Source of the DNA: JAVBNO01 sp031551485
GTDB lineage: Bacteria; Bacillota; Clostridia; Oscillospirales; Ruminococcaceae
Length of the DNA stretch: 44,264 bases
Direction: 5' to 3'
Assembly (NCBI GenBank): GCA_031551485.1
Contig: JAVBNO010000003.1
Coordinates: 1 to 44,264, forward strand
Position numbers and translations under genes: made by a program. The notes below the pieces were generated by a model that did no database searches, had not been told where the DNA came from, and was given only the letters and a program-made list of their open reading frames with translations. Positions 31,721 to 39,887 of this stretch are shown piece by piece. Every line of letters begins with the position of its first letter. Within the stretch, counting starts at the first letter, position 1.

Positions 31721-31735
31721 TTTGTTCCTACTTTC

Positions 31736-34138
31736 CTATTTAAATTCCACAACGGTGACACCCATGTCGCCTTCGCCATAGTTGCCGGCGCGAAAGCTTT
31801 TAACATTGCGGTGTTCACGCAGACGCTTTTGCACGGCTGTGCGCAGAGCACCCGTTCCCTTTCCATGAATGATCATAGCACTTCCCAGCCCGGATAGCAA
31901 CGCCGTGTCAATAAAACGGTCGAGGGCGATTACAGCTTCATCCGCCAGCATCCCCCGCAAATCCAGCTCGCTTGTGGCGTTTTTGGCGGATTGGGAAGTG
32001 ATGTGCCGTTTTCCACCTATTGTCACCCGGTTTTGTCGGGCTTGTTTTTCGATCAGGCGCAGGGCCCCCTCGGCCACTTTTGTTTTGAGAATACCAGCCT
32101 GGACCAAATATTGGCCGGAATTGTCGGGGCCGGAAATGACAGTGCCTTCCGTATTTAAATCCACAAGCAGCACCTGGTCACCCGAGCGGATGGGTCGGGG
32201 CAATTCATAGGGGCCGGTATCTTTTTCCACAAGAGGATCGGCTGTTTCGTGCATTTGATTGAACCGACTTTTGTAGCCTTTGGCGGCGGCAGCGGTGCGG
32301 GCAGCAAAGTCCTCTTTGTCCTTACTTTTTTTGATGTCTTCCAATTCATTGAGGAGGCGGTCGCTTTGGGCTTTTGTGGCAAGGACAATGCTTTGGGCCT
32401 GCTGGCGGGCTTTTTGCAGCTCTTTTTCCCGCAGTTCATCCAGCCGCGCTGCCTCTTCTTTGGCTTTTTGCAATAAAGTTTCGCTTTCGTGACGGATGCG
32501 GCGGGCCTCTTCCCTTTCGTTTTCCAACTGTTGGCGGGAGGCTTCCAAATTGGTGACCACGTCTTCGAACCGGGCGTTTTCGGAAGAGACAAGCTCTTTG
32601 GCCCGCTCGATTACAGTTTTGTCGAGGCCAAGGCGCTCGCTGATAGCAAAAGCGTTGGAGCGGCCCGGCACGCCGATGAGGAGACGGTAGGTAGGTGACA
32701 GTGTCTCAATATTAAATTCGCAGCTGCCGTTGACAACACCGGGGGTTTGGAGGGCGTAGACCTTGATTTCGGCATAGTGGGTGGTGGCGGCAATGCGAGC
32801 GCCCCGGGCGCGGAAATGTTCGATGAGGGCAACGGCCAGCGCCGCACCTTCCACGGGGTCGGTACCTGCGCCCAGTTCATCCAAAAGAATAAGGCTGCCT
32901 TCCCCCGCCAGATGGGTGATGCCGATAATGTTGGTGACATGGCCGGAAAAGGTGGAGAGGCTTTGTTCGATGCTTTGTTCATCGCCAATGTCGCACAGGA
33001 CATTATCAAAGACAGACACAGAGCTGCCGTCTGCCGCAGGCAGCAAAAAACCGCAGGCCGCCATTAATGTCATAAGCCCCAGGGTTTTAAGGGCGACTGT
33101 TTTGCCGCCGGTGTTGGGCCCGGTGATGACAAGGGTATCAAACTCTTTGCCCAAGGACATGTCCACCGGCACAATTTTGGCCGGGTCGATAAGGGGGTGG
33201 CGGGCGCGTTTCAGCGCAATGCTGCGGTCATTGGTAATGATGGGGACCGAGCATTTGAGGCGGTCGGCCAATCGGGATTTTGCAAATATAACATCCAGCC
33301 ATATGGCCAGATTATAACTATCAATAGTGGCATCGGCCACATCCCCCACCAGGGCAGACAATTCGGCGAGAATGCGGTCCATTTCCTGCTGCTCTTTATT
33401 TTGCAGCAGGCGGATTTCGTTATTGCCTTCGACGACAGACATGGGCTCAATGAACAGCGTGGCGCCACTGGAGGATGTATCGTGGACAAGGCCTTTGATC
33501 TCGCCCCGAAATTCGGCTTTGACAGGCACCACAAAGCGACCATCCCGGGTGGTGATAATTTGCTCCTGCAAATGCTTTGCGTGGGATTGGGAGCGAATGA
33601 TCTTATCCAGCTGTTCGCGGATTTGGAGACCGGCGCGGCGGATTTTGCGGCGCAAGTCGTTCAGCTCGGGGCTGGCGGTGTCGGCCATTTCATCTTCGGA
33701 AAGAATAGCGTCGGTAATGCGTTCTTCCACCGCCTTATTGGGGAGCAACCCCTCGAAAGCGTGGTCGAGAGCGGTACGCTGGTCATCCGACTGCTTTTTC
33801 CACTGGATGAGCCGGCGGATACCTGCCAGCACATGGGCGATGTCCAAAAGCTCCTGCATGGAGAGGCGGGCGCCCACACGGGCTTTTTGCAGCGCCTCGG
33901 TGCAGTTTTTCATGCCGCCAATGCTGGGGTAACCAAAACGCACCGAAAGGCTGTTGGCGTCGGCCGTCTGGGCGATCAGGCGTGTGACCTCCTTATAATC
34001 CCCTGAAGGCAAAAGAGCACGCAACACATCGGCGCTGTCGGGATTGCCGGCCTCTTTTGCGGCCATCTCCAGCACTTTGGGAAGCTCCAGCGCCCGTATG
34101 TGGCGGGTGTTTTGTATGGTATCGTTTTCGTTTGGCAT
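31736..34138 (-). CDS. mutS2: Endonuclease MutS2
   Basis: MutS-like ATPase with a C-terminal nuclease; in Firmicutes linked to suppression of recombination and to rescue of collided ribosomes. Walker A is GPNTGGKT at 340-347, Walker B LILLDELGAGTDP, and the MutS signature STFSGHVTNI precedes it. A long coiled coil (about 515-635) and a KOW-like region follow. The Smr domain occupies the last ~75 residues, with LDLRGM and IHGKGTGALR. The N-terminal mismatch domain of MutS is absent, as expected. Length 800. CGGAGGACCGCC stands before the ATG at 34138. Confidence 0.94.
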   Translation of the reverse strand: MPNENDTIQNTRHIRALELPKVLEMAAKEAGNPDSADVLRALLPSGDYKEVTRLIAQTADANSLSVRFGYPSIGGMKNCTEALQKARVGARLSMQELLDIAHVLAGIRRLIQWKKQSDDQRTALDHAFEGLLPNKAVEERITDAILSEDEMADTASPELNDLRRKIRRAGLQIREQLDKIIRSQSHAKHLQEQIITTRDGRFVVPVKAEFRGEIKGLVHDTSSSGATLFIEPMSVVEGNNEIRLLQNKEQQEMDRILAELSALVGDVADATIDSYNLAIWLDVIFAKSRLADRLKCSVPIITNDRSIALKRARHPLIDPAKIVPVDMSLGKEFDTLVITGPNTGGKTVALKTLGLMTLMAACGFLLPAADGSSVSVFDNVLCDIGDEQSIEQSLSTFSGHVTNIIGITHLAGEGSLILLDELGAGTDPVEGAALAVALIEHFRARGARIAATTHYAEIKVYALQTPGVVNGSCEFNIETLSPTYRLLIGVPGRSNAFAISERLGLDKTVIERAKELVSSENARFEDVVTNLEASRQQLENEREEARRIRHESETLLQKAKEEAARLDELREKELQKARQQAQSIVLATKAQSDRLLNELEDIKKSKDKEDFAARTAAAAKGYKSRFNQMHETADPLVEKDTGPYELPRPIRSGDQVLLVDLNTEGTVISGPDNSGQYLVQAGILKTKVAEGALRLIEKQARQNRVTIGGKRHITSQSAKNATSELDLRGMLADEAVIALDRFIDTALLSGLGSAMIIHGKGTGALRTAVQKRLREHRNVKSFRAGNYGEGDMGVTVVEFK

Positions 34139-34171
34139 GGCGGTCCTCCGGTGTTGTAGTGGTGTGAAATG

Positions 34172-34921
34172 TTATAGCATCAGGTTTTCGTAGAAATCAA
34201 GGGCGGTGAGGGATTTTTCCAGCCGGGTTTTGAGGTAGGCAGCGGAGACACGCTCCAATTGCCGCAGACTTTCAGGCGGAAGGGTGAAATTATAGAGCTT
34301 TTCGAAATCAGTGTAAATGATATGGCGCATGGCGGCCAGCAGGCCGGGGTCGACGGGGGTGCCGTCGGACATGGGGGTTTCCTGTAGACAGTCGGGACAG
34401 GAAAGCTCGCCGCTTTGGGGGGAGAAGTGCATGGCATCATGGGTAAAACAGTGGCAGCCGCGGCAGGCCACCAGATTGGGCATATAGCCGGACATGGAAA
34501 GAAGCCTCATCTCAAACAGCGGCTTGAGCAGCGAGAGGGGGCGTAAATCTTTATCCAGCATATGCAAGGTATTGAGGATCAGTCGAAGGTAGTCTTCCCC
34601 ACATTCGCCCTCGGGGATGAGTTCGGCCGTGAGTTGTGCTATGTAGGAAGCCAACGCCAATTTTTCAATGCTGCCCCGGATACCGAAAAATATATGATTG
34701 CCGTCGGCTTTGTCTACCCAGTGCCTGTCCCGATTTTGGAAAATAACAAAACGGGAATAAGACAAAAACTCGGTGGACGATGCCATCGAGCTTTTCATTC
34801 GTTTTGCGCCTTTGGCGTATGCTGTAATAACCCCCTTGTCTTTGGTGAGTATCCACAAGAGGCGGTCATCTTCATCGATATTCTTCTCTTTGATAATAAT
34901 TCCATCGGTTGTGATCTGCAT
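34172..34921 (-). CDS. recO: DNA repair protein RecO
   Basis: Loads RecA on SSB-coated DNA together with RecR. The N-terminal OB fold reads ITTDGIIIKEKNIDEDDRLLWILTK, followed by GVITAYAKGAKR. The zinc site is C-x2-C..C-x2-C (CRGCHCF..LSCPDC) in the helical C-terminal domain. Length 249. ATG 34921 is the family-typical start; its ribosome site is weak and lies inside the overlapping yqzL frame, so coupled translation is likely. The open frame up to 34990 is not family-like. Confidence 0.92.
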   Translation of the reverse strand: MQITTDGIIIKEKNIDEDDRLLWILTKDKGVITAYAKGAKRMKSSMASSTEFLSYSRFVIFQNRDRHWVDKADGNHIFFGIRGSIEKLALASYIAQLTAELIPEGECGEDYLRLILNTLHMLDKDLRPLSLLKPLFEMRLLSMSGYMPNLVACRGCHCFTHDAMHFSPQSGELSCPDCLQETPMSDGTPVDPGLLAAMRHIIYTDFEKLYNFTLPPESLRQLERVSAAYLKTRLEKSLTALDFYENLML

Positions 34922-35057
34922 AGGTGGTCTCTGCCTCTGTTGCAAAGGGCATTTCGTTATACCAGCCTGAAAGCGATTGGCGATAAGCAAGATAATCCTG
35001 CACTGAACCGGTAATACAAAATTTCTCCCAGTTTTTTGCGATTTGCCTTTCGTTCAT
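34872..35057 (-). CDS. yqzL: YqzL-like small protein
   Basis: Sixty-one-residue protein of unknown function, recognised by place and pattern. In Firmicutes a ~47-residue yqzL gene sits between era and recO with the pattern W-x-x-F-x-x-T-G-x-x-x-x-Y-L; here NWEKFCITGSVQDYLAYRQ matches it at residues 9-27. ATG 35057 follows GGAGG with eight bases spacing. A competing ATG at 35061 leads into another frame without recognisable content. The 3' end overlaps recO by 50 bases. The gap of 154 bases to era (35058-35211) has no gene, only weak inverted repeats. Confidence 0.72.
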   Translation of the reverse strand: MNERQIAKNWEKFCITGSVQDYLAYRQSLSGWYNEMPFATEAETTYADHNRWNYYQREEYR

Positions 35058-35211
35058 TCATCACACCTCCGGACAAAGTAAAAAGATTCAACCCTAGGTA
35101 CTTTACATTCTTTGCCGGGAGATATTTTTTATAAGCGGAAATGTTTACGCGAATTTCCAGCCTTTTTGTCTTGACAGATTGTTTTTTGCGGTTCACCGTT
35201 ATTTTAGCCTG

Positions 35212-36123
35212 TCATTGGTAACCAAAATTTTTGAGCGCCCGGTCTTTATTGCGCCAGTCATCGCTGACTTTGACCCAGCATTGCAAATTGACTTTCGTAT
35301 CCAAAAAACGCTCGAGATCCTGGCGGGCAGCGGTGGCAATTGTTTTGAGCATTTGGCCGTTTTTGCCGATGATCATGCCTTTATGTCCCGCTTTTTCGCA
35401 AAAGATGGTGGCGGTGATGTCAATGATATCTCCGGTTTTGCGCTCTTTCATCGACTCGATTTCAACTGCCGTGCCGTGGGGAATTTCCTCGAACAGATGG
35501 AAGAGCAGTTTTTCCCGGATAATTTCGGCGGCAATGACACGCTCGGGCTGGTCGGTAAGGGCGTCATCGGGGAAAAAGTGGGGGCCGGGTTTTGCTTTGC
35601 CAATAATGCAGCCCAGTAGAGTATCCACACCCTCGCCGGTCAGGGCACTGATGGGGATCACCTCGTCGAAGGCGTAGAGATGGGAAAGGGCCTCCATTCG
35701 GGGGATGAGCAGCTCTTTGCGCGGGAGAGTGTCAATTTTATTGATGACGGCCACGGCGGGGCGCTTTTGCACAGAAAAGCTTTCCGCCAAAGCGGCCTCG
35801 GCTTTTGTGATTTCGCCCTCTGGCTCCACCACCAGCAGCGCCAGGTCCACATCGGCCACCGATGTATTCACCTGTGTCACCATAAACTCGCCCAGGCGGG
35901 TTTTGGGTTTGTGAAGGCCGGGGGTGTCAATAAAGACTATCTGGGTTTCGCCTTGGGTGAGGACACCGGTGATGCGGTTGCGGGTGGTTTGGGGGCGGGG
36001 ACTGACAATGGCCACCTTTTCGCCCAGCAGGCGGTTGAGAAGCGAAGATTTGCCCACGTTGGGTTTTCCGGTAATAGCCACAAAGGCGGTGCGGGTTTCG
36101 GGGGGAGTTTGTTGATTTGGCAA
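35212..36123 (-). CDS. era: GTPase Era
   Basis: Ribosome assembly GTPase that binds the 3' end of 16S rRNA. G1 GKPNVGKSS is at 19-27, G2 PQTTRNRITGV, G3 DTPGLHKPK, G4 NKID, then the KH domain with EREK..., GMIIGKNGQMLKTI and LQCWVKV. The start is TTG 36123, about eight bases after AAGGAG, giving 303 residues, close to the usual ~300. The ATG at 36150 lies upstream of that ribosome site. It follows dgkA in the operon. Confidence 0.94.
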   Translation of the reverse strand: MPNQQTPPETRTAFVAITGKPNVGKSSLLNRLLGEKVAIVSPRPQTTRNRITGVLTQGETQIVFIDTPGLHKPKTRLGEFMVTQVNTSVADVDLALLVVEPEGEITKAEAALAESFSVQKRPAVAVINKIDTLPRKELLIPRMEALSHLYAFDEVIPISALTGEGVDTLLGCIIGKAKPGPHFFPDDALTDQPERVIAAEIIREKLLFHLFEEIPHGTAVEIESMKERKTGDIIDITATIFCEKAGHKGMIIGKNGQMLKTIATAARQDLERFLDTKVNLQCWVKVSDDWRNKDRALKNFGYQ

Positions 36124-36172
36124 AGGGGTTTCTCCTTTTAACATACGCAAGTTTTATCCATATTGCTACGGA

Positions 36173-36655
36173 TTATTTAGATTTCCCCATTAAAGAGGGG
36201 TGGTTGTAAAAAATAAACCAGAGGGCGATACCCAGACACAAAAGATGGAGGGCAACTGACCAGATGCTGGCTGTAATGGTTGCCCAAATGTGCAGGATGA
36301 CCGGAATATCCCAGAACAGCAAAAAGCCCACGAAGACGCTGAAAATGGCACAGATGAGCACCGCGCCGGCGGCCACATCTTTGGCGATGCGGGCGGTATG
36401 GTCAAAGGAAGGGGTGAAGCGATCGGTGAGCGCTTCGATGGCGGTATTGAGCATTTCGGCGGCAATGACCAAGGCGATTGCCACCAACAGGACAGCATAC
36501 TGCACCGCGCCGAAATCGTAGAAGGTGGCAAAAAAAGCCATGTAGCATGCCACAACCAGATGGATGCGCAAATTACGCTCTCCGGCAATGCAGTACAGCA
36601 ATCCCCGGATGGCGCAGCGAAAGCTTTCCATCAAATTTCGTATTTGCTTTTGCAT
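36173..36655 (-). CDS. dgkA: Diacylglycerol/undecaprenol kinase family protein, extended
   Basis: Integral membrane kinase; Firmicutes members phosphorylate undecaprenol for cell-wall synthesis. The family motif is EMLNTAIEALTDR at about 92-104, with RNLRIHL before and AKDVAAGAV after. Three membrane helices belong to the core. Length 160: usual Firmicutes forms are about 120-130 residues; here an additional C-terminal hydrophobic segment (ITASIWSVALHLLCLGIALW) is present. ATG 36655 starts four bases after the ybeY stop; the longer frame to 36760 lies inside ybeY. Overlap in function with lipid recycling is inferred from the family only. Confidence 0.9.
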   Translation of the reverse strand: MQKQIRNLMESFRCAIRGLLYCIAGERNLRIHLVVACYMAFFATFYDFGAVQYAVLLVAIALVIAAEMLNTAIEALTDRFTPSFDHTARIAKDVAAGAVLICAIFSVFVGFLLFWDIPVILHIWATITASIWSVALHLLCLGIALWFIFYNHPSLMGKSK

Positions 36656-36659
36656 ATGG

Positions 36660-37151
36660 CTATTCCCAACTTGCAGTGCGGTCGAGCCCAAGGCTCGAGA
36701 GCACCATTTCTTCCTGCTCGCGCATTTTGGCGGCTTCCAGCGTTCCTTTTTCGTGGTCATAGCCCAACAGATGGAACATGGAGTGGATGGTTAAAAAGCC
36801 CACCTCGCGCTGGAGGGTGTGGCCGTACATCTTCGCCTGCTCCATGGCCCGCTCCAGAGAGATGACCACATCGCCCAGCATGGCGGCACCGGTGTCCCGG
36901 TTTATATCATATTGACCGTTTTCCCCCAAGGGAAAAGAAAGGACGTCGGTAACATTATCATTGTTCCGATGCTCGGCATTCAGTTGGCGGATTTGCGCAT
37001 TGTCAATGAAATTGACATTGACCTCCGCCGCGTTTTCAAATTTTTCATGGGTTAACACCGCCGTACAACAACGGCGGACAAGAAGTCGGATACCCGTGGG
37101 CACCTTGACGACATTTTGCCGGTTGGCAATATATACCTTTACTCCATTCAT
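36660..37151 (-). CDS. ybeY: Endoribonuclease YbeY (rRNA maturation factor)
   Basis: Zinc-dependent RNase in 16S rRNA 3' end processing and ribosome quality control. The metal site is H-x3-H-x5-H in TIHSMFHLLGYDHEKG. Other family pieces are LNAEHRNNDNVTDVLSFPL and LGDVVISLERA. ATG 37151 (163 residues) begins one base after the phoH stop with AGG upstream; the frame to 37232 lies in phoH. The order phoH-ybeY-dgkA-era is conserved. Confidence 0.94.
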   Translation of the reverse strand: MNGVKVYIANRQNVVKVPTGIRLLVRRCCTAVLTHEKFENAAEVNVNFIDNAQIRQLNAEHRNNDNVTDVLSFPLGENGQYDINRDTGAAMLGDVVISLERAMEQAKMYGHTLQREVGFLTIHSMFHLLGYDHEKGTLEAAKMREQEEMVLSSLGLDRTASWE

Positions 37152-37152
37152 A

Positions 37153-38118
37153 CTACCTGCGTTTTTTACCCTCCTCGTAGTACTTGTCGTACGCCTTGAT
37201 GATCTCCTGCACCAAACGGTGGCGTACAACATCTTTCTCTGTCAAGTTCACAATGGCTATATCCTGTATGTTCTTTAGCACTTTAACGGCCTCCAGCAGG
37301 CCGGAGCGGCGGTCGGGCAGGTCAATTTGAGTGATGTCGCCCGTGATGACCGCCCGGGAACCAAAGCCCAACCGGGTCAGAAACATTTTCATTTGCTCGG
37401 GGGTGGTGTTTTGGGCCTCATCCAGAATGACAAAGGAATCATCCAGCGTGCGGCCACGCATATAGGCCAACGGCGCCACCTCAATATTGCCTTTTTCCAC
37501 ATAGCGGGCGAAGTTTTCGGCGCCCAGCATATCAAAAAGCGCATCGTAAAGGGGGCGGAGGTAGGGGTCGACTTTGTTTTGCAGGTCACCGGGCAAAAAG
37601 CCCAGCTTCTCCCCCGCTTCCACCGCCGGACGGGTCAAAATGATACGGTTGACCTCGTGGGCGCGAAAAGCTTTGACTGCCATGGCCACGGCAAGGTATG
37701 TTTTGCCGGTGCCGGCCGGGCCCACAGAAAGCGTGATTGTATTTTGGCGAATGGCTTCCAAGTATTTTTTTTGGCCAATGGTTTTGGCTTTTAAAGGGCG
37801 GCCTTTGGCGGTAATGCAGACGACATCGGTAGCAATGGCGCCGATTTCCTGCTCTTTGCCCTCTTCCACCAACGACATCATATAGCGGACGTTTTGGTCG
37901 GTGAGCTGCTCGCCTTTGTTGATCATCTCCAACAGGCCCTGGATGGTTTTGGCTGCCAGCAGCACCTGCTCTGGTTCGCCAGCCACTTTAATTTCGGTGC
38001 CGCGGCAAACGATGGAGACTTGGTATTTTTGCTCGATGATGCGGATGTTTTCGTCATAGCTGCCAAAAAGCTGGAGGGCGTGTTCCATCCGGTCGATGTT
38101 GACGATTTGTTCAATCAT
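37153..38118 (-). CDS. phoH: PhoH family ATPase
   Basis: P-loop ATPase, probably RNA-associated; partner of YbeY in gene order. Walker A GPAGTGKT is at 133-140 and Walker B FVILDEAQN near 230. The N-terminal ~100 residues form a KH-like domain. Length 321, typical. GAGGAAG precedes the ATG. In Bacillus the HD-membrane protein YqfF (PgpH) stands between phoH and ybeY; here phoH and ybeY are adjacent. Confidence 0.93.
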   Translation of the reverse strand: MIEQIVNIDRMEHALQLFGSYDENIRIIEQKYQVSIVCRGTEIKVAGEPEQVLLAAKTIQGLLEMINKGEQLTDQNVRYMMSLVEEGKEQEIGAIATDVVCITAKGRPLKAKTIGQKKYLEAIRQNTITLSVGPAGTGKTYLAVAMAVKAFRAHEVNRIILTRPAVEAGEKLGFLPGDLQNKVDPYLRPLYDALFDMLGAENFARYVEKGNIEVAPLAYMRGRTLDDSFVILDEAQNTTPEQMKMFLTRLGFGSRAVITGDITQIDLPDRRSGLLEAVKVLKNIQDIAIVNLTEKDVVRHRLVQEIIKAYDKYYEEGKKRR

Positions 38119-38183
38119 GATAGACTTCCTCTATTTTACATTGTTCGGAGGTATTATAGCATATATGCGCTATAAAAACATCT

Positions 38184-39386
38184 TCAATTTGTAAATATTT
38201 CGACTTCGCTGGCAATGTCTTTTTGGTAGATATAGTGGTAGAAAACCGTAAGGCTTTCCGCTGTGTCAAATGTGTCGGCTGTGCGCTGTAAAATTTCGCA
38301 GTCGCTGTAGCGAAGCTTTTCCTCCACAATCATGTCGTCCTGGGCTTTGGCCAGCGCTTCCTCCGGGGTGCGGGTGACGGAGACTTCCCGCAAGGGGAGA
38401 TAGATGGTTTGACGTAGAGAAAAAGGCAGTGATTGGCCCAAAAGGCGCAAAGGTGTTTCGGCTTGTTCCCGTTTATATGGTTCTTTTGGCGGGGCGCCGA
38501 CGGAAAGAGGGATGACGACAAGGCCCAGATTGAGGCTTTGGTGCCGAATGACCGCGGCGTTGGGGGCCGGCTGGAGTTCGGTGGTTTGGAGCGGAACGAC
38601 AATTTCCACCGTTTCCGCAATTTCCGCTACGACCCGCGCCCGGGCATGCGCCATGCGAACGGTAGTGACAGGACCGCCCAGAGCGCCGGTGCTTTCCACC
38701 AGGCCGCTGACCAGAATATCTCCTGCGGCGACGGCATCTCCCACTTTGACAAGGGCTTGGCCTTCATAGACCTCCATCGCTTTAATTTGACCGGAGGCGG
38801 TGGCGATGACATTGTGGGGGATGGTGACATCGACAGCGTCGGGGGGGGCGGTGCGCTCAGTGAGCTCCACAGTAACCCCGCTACCGGTAATGTTGAGGGC
38901 AATCCAGGATAATTCGGGGACACGCAGCAACATTTGGCGTTCGATATCCCTGGCGTCCAGGTCACGGCGCAGTGCCCCCACCCGCACACCCAGCTGAGCA
39001 AGATTCTCCCGCAGCACATATTCTTCCACCGTTTGGGTAGGTTCAATGCGTATGCTCCAGATGAAAGCGCTCATAAACAGCAGCATTACAACAATCGCGA
39101 CAAGGCCGACAAGGAGGCCCCAGCGGCGGCGGTAGCGGATGCGTATAAACGGTAGGCCGTACTTGCCTGCCAGACGCAACTTGACACCGGCGGTTTTGGC
39201 CAGTGGGCGCATGGCTTTATATTTGCCGGCCAGCGTGACGGCGGTATAGACGCCGCCCGTGCGGTGGGCCTTCCACAACGGGATGCCGTTGTGGGCGCAA
39301 AGGTTGATGAAACGCTCTACAAAACCGCCGGTCACCCGGATTTTTACTGTGCCGCGCAGATAGCGCAACAGCCTTGTCATAAACAT
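38184..39386 (-). CDS. yqfD: Sporulation protein YqfD
   Basis: Membrane protein of the mother cell sporulation programme in Firmicutes; molecular role unclear. Residues 1-85 are a cytoplasmic basic region (FVERFINLCAHNGIPLW), 89-112 a membrane helix (WGLLVGLVAIVVMLLFMSAFIW), and the rest is an extracytoplasmic domain with ELSWIALNITGSGVTVELTERT and GDILVSGLV. Length 400. GGGGAG stands before ATG 39386. It follows yqfC by 27 bases; together they are a conserved sporulation pair, expected to be read by sigma-E. Confidence 0.92.
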   Translation of the reverse strand: MFMTRLLRYLRGTVKIRVTGGFVERFINLCAHNGIPLWKAHRTGGVYTAVTLAGKYKAMRPLAKTAGVKLRLAGKYGLPFIRIRYRRRWGLLVGLVAIVVMLLFMSAFIWSIRIEPTQTVEEYVLRENLAQLGVRVGALRRDLDARDIERQMLLRVPELSWIALNITGSGVTVELTERTAPPDAVDVTIPHNVIATASGQIKAMEVYEGQALVKVGDAVAAGDILVSGLVESTGALGGPVTTVRMAHARARVVAEIAETVEIVVPLQTTELQPAPNAAVIRHQSLNLGLVVIPLSVGAPPKEPYKREQAETPLRLLGQSLPFSLRQTIYLPLREVSVTRTPEEALAKAQDDMIVEEKLRYSDCEILQRTADTFDTAESLTVFYHYIYQKDIASEVEIFTN

Positions 39387-39413
39387 TGCTATTTCTCCCC
39401 ATGTTGATTGTGA

Positions 39414-39737
39414 TTACATGCCAAAATCCACCGAGACGATGACACCTTCGACCTGGGCTGTATCGGCGGTGAGACAACGGATATAGAGCTCCCGTCCAAT
39501 GAAGCGAATTGTCATTTTATCGCAGCTTAATTTAATGCAGTTTTCGTCATATTCCAGTACGCCGCGGCAACCTTCCAGGGTGGCTTCACGGTTTTCCACC
39601 ATTTCGAGGCGGCAGGAAGGGAGGAATGTGACTTTTTGTTCCGCAATGGCCTTTTGGAGGGCATTCTTTTTTGGGGGAACGGCGGTTGGCACAGGGGTTT
39701 CGGCCACCCTGCTTTTGCGGCGGCGGGGCCCTTTCAT
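39414..39737 (-). CDS. yqfC: Sporulation protein YqfC (YabP family)
   Basis: Small protein of the YabP/YqfC family, expressed in the mother cell. The family core is at residues 38-107: FLPSCRLEMVENREATLEGC, GVLEYDENCIKLSCD, IRFIGRELYIRCLTADTAQVEGVI. The first 30 residues are basic and Pro-rich. Length 107. AAGGAG nine bases before ATG 39737. First gene of the long minus-strand operon, facing the divergent ylbJ-like gene. Confidence 0.9.
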   Translation of the reverse strand: MKGPRRRKSRVAETPVPTAVPPKKNALQKAIAEQKVTFLPSCRLEMVENREATLEGCRGVLEYDENCIKLSCDKMTIRFIGRELYIRCLTADTAQVEGVIVSVDFGM

Positions 39738-39780
39738 GGCGTCATCTCCTTTGTGAATGAGTAAAAAGGAAATTCTTTAT

Positions 39781-39869
39781 CATCATATGCGCACAAAAGA
39801 AGGTCCATTCTTTCGGCCTTTTTCTTTTGCGGTCAAGAGACAAGTTATCGGCTGTTCACGCATATGATG
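39781..39869. repeat. Mirrored CGCATATGATG in the yqfC/ylbJ intergenic region
   Basis: An 11-base sequence occurs at 39859-39869 on the plus strand and, as its exact reverse complement, at 39781-39791. Each copy points toward one of the two divergent sporulation genes. CATATGAT within it resembles the sigma-E -10 pattern CATAnnnT. No clear -35 partner was found. Confidence 0.35.
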
Positions 39870-39887
39870 TTTTTTGAGGTGATGATC

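Noticed and set aside
34957..35196. 79-codon minus-strand frame between era and recO
   Set aside because: The overlapping YqzL-like frame has the better family match and uses the GGAGG site with good spacing.
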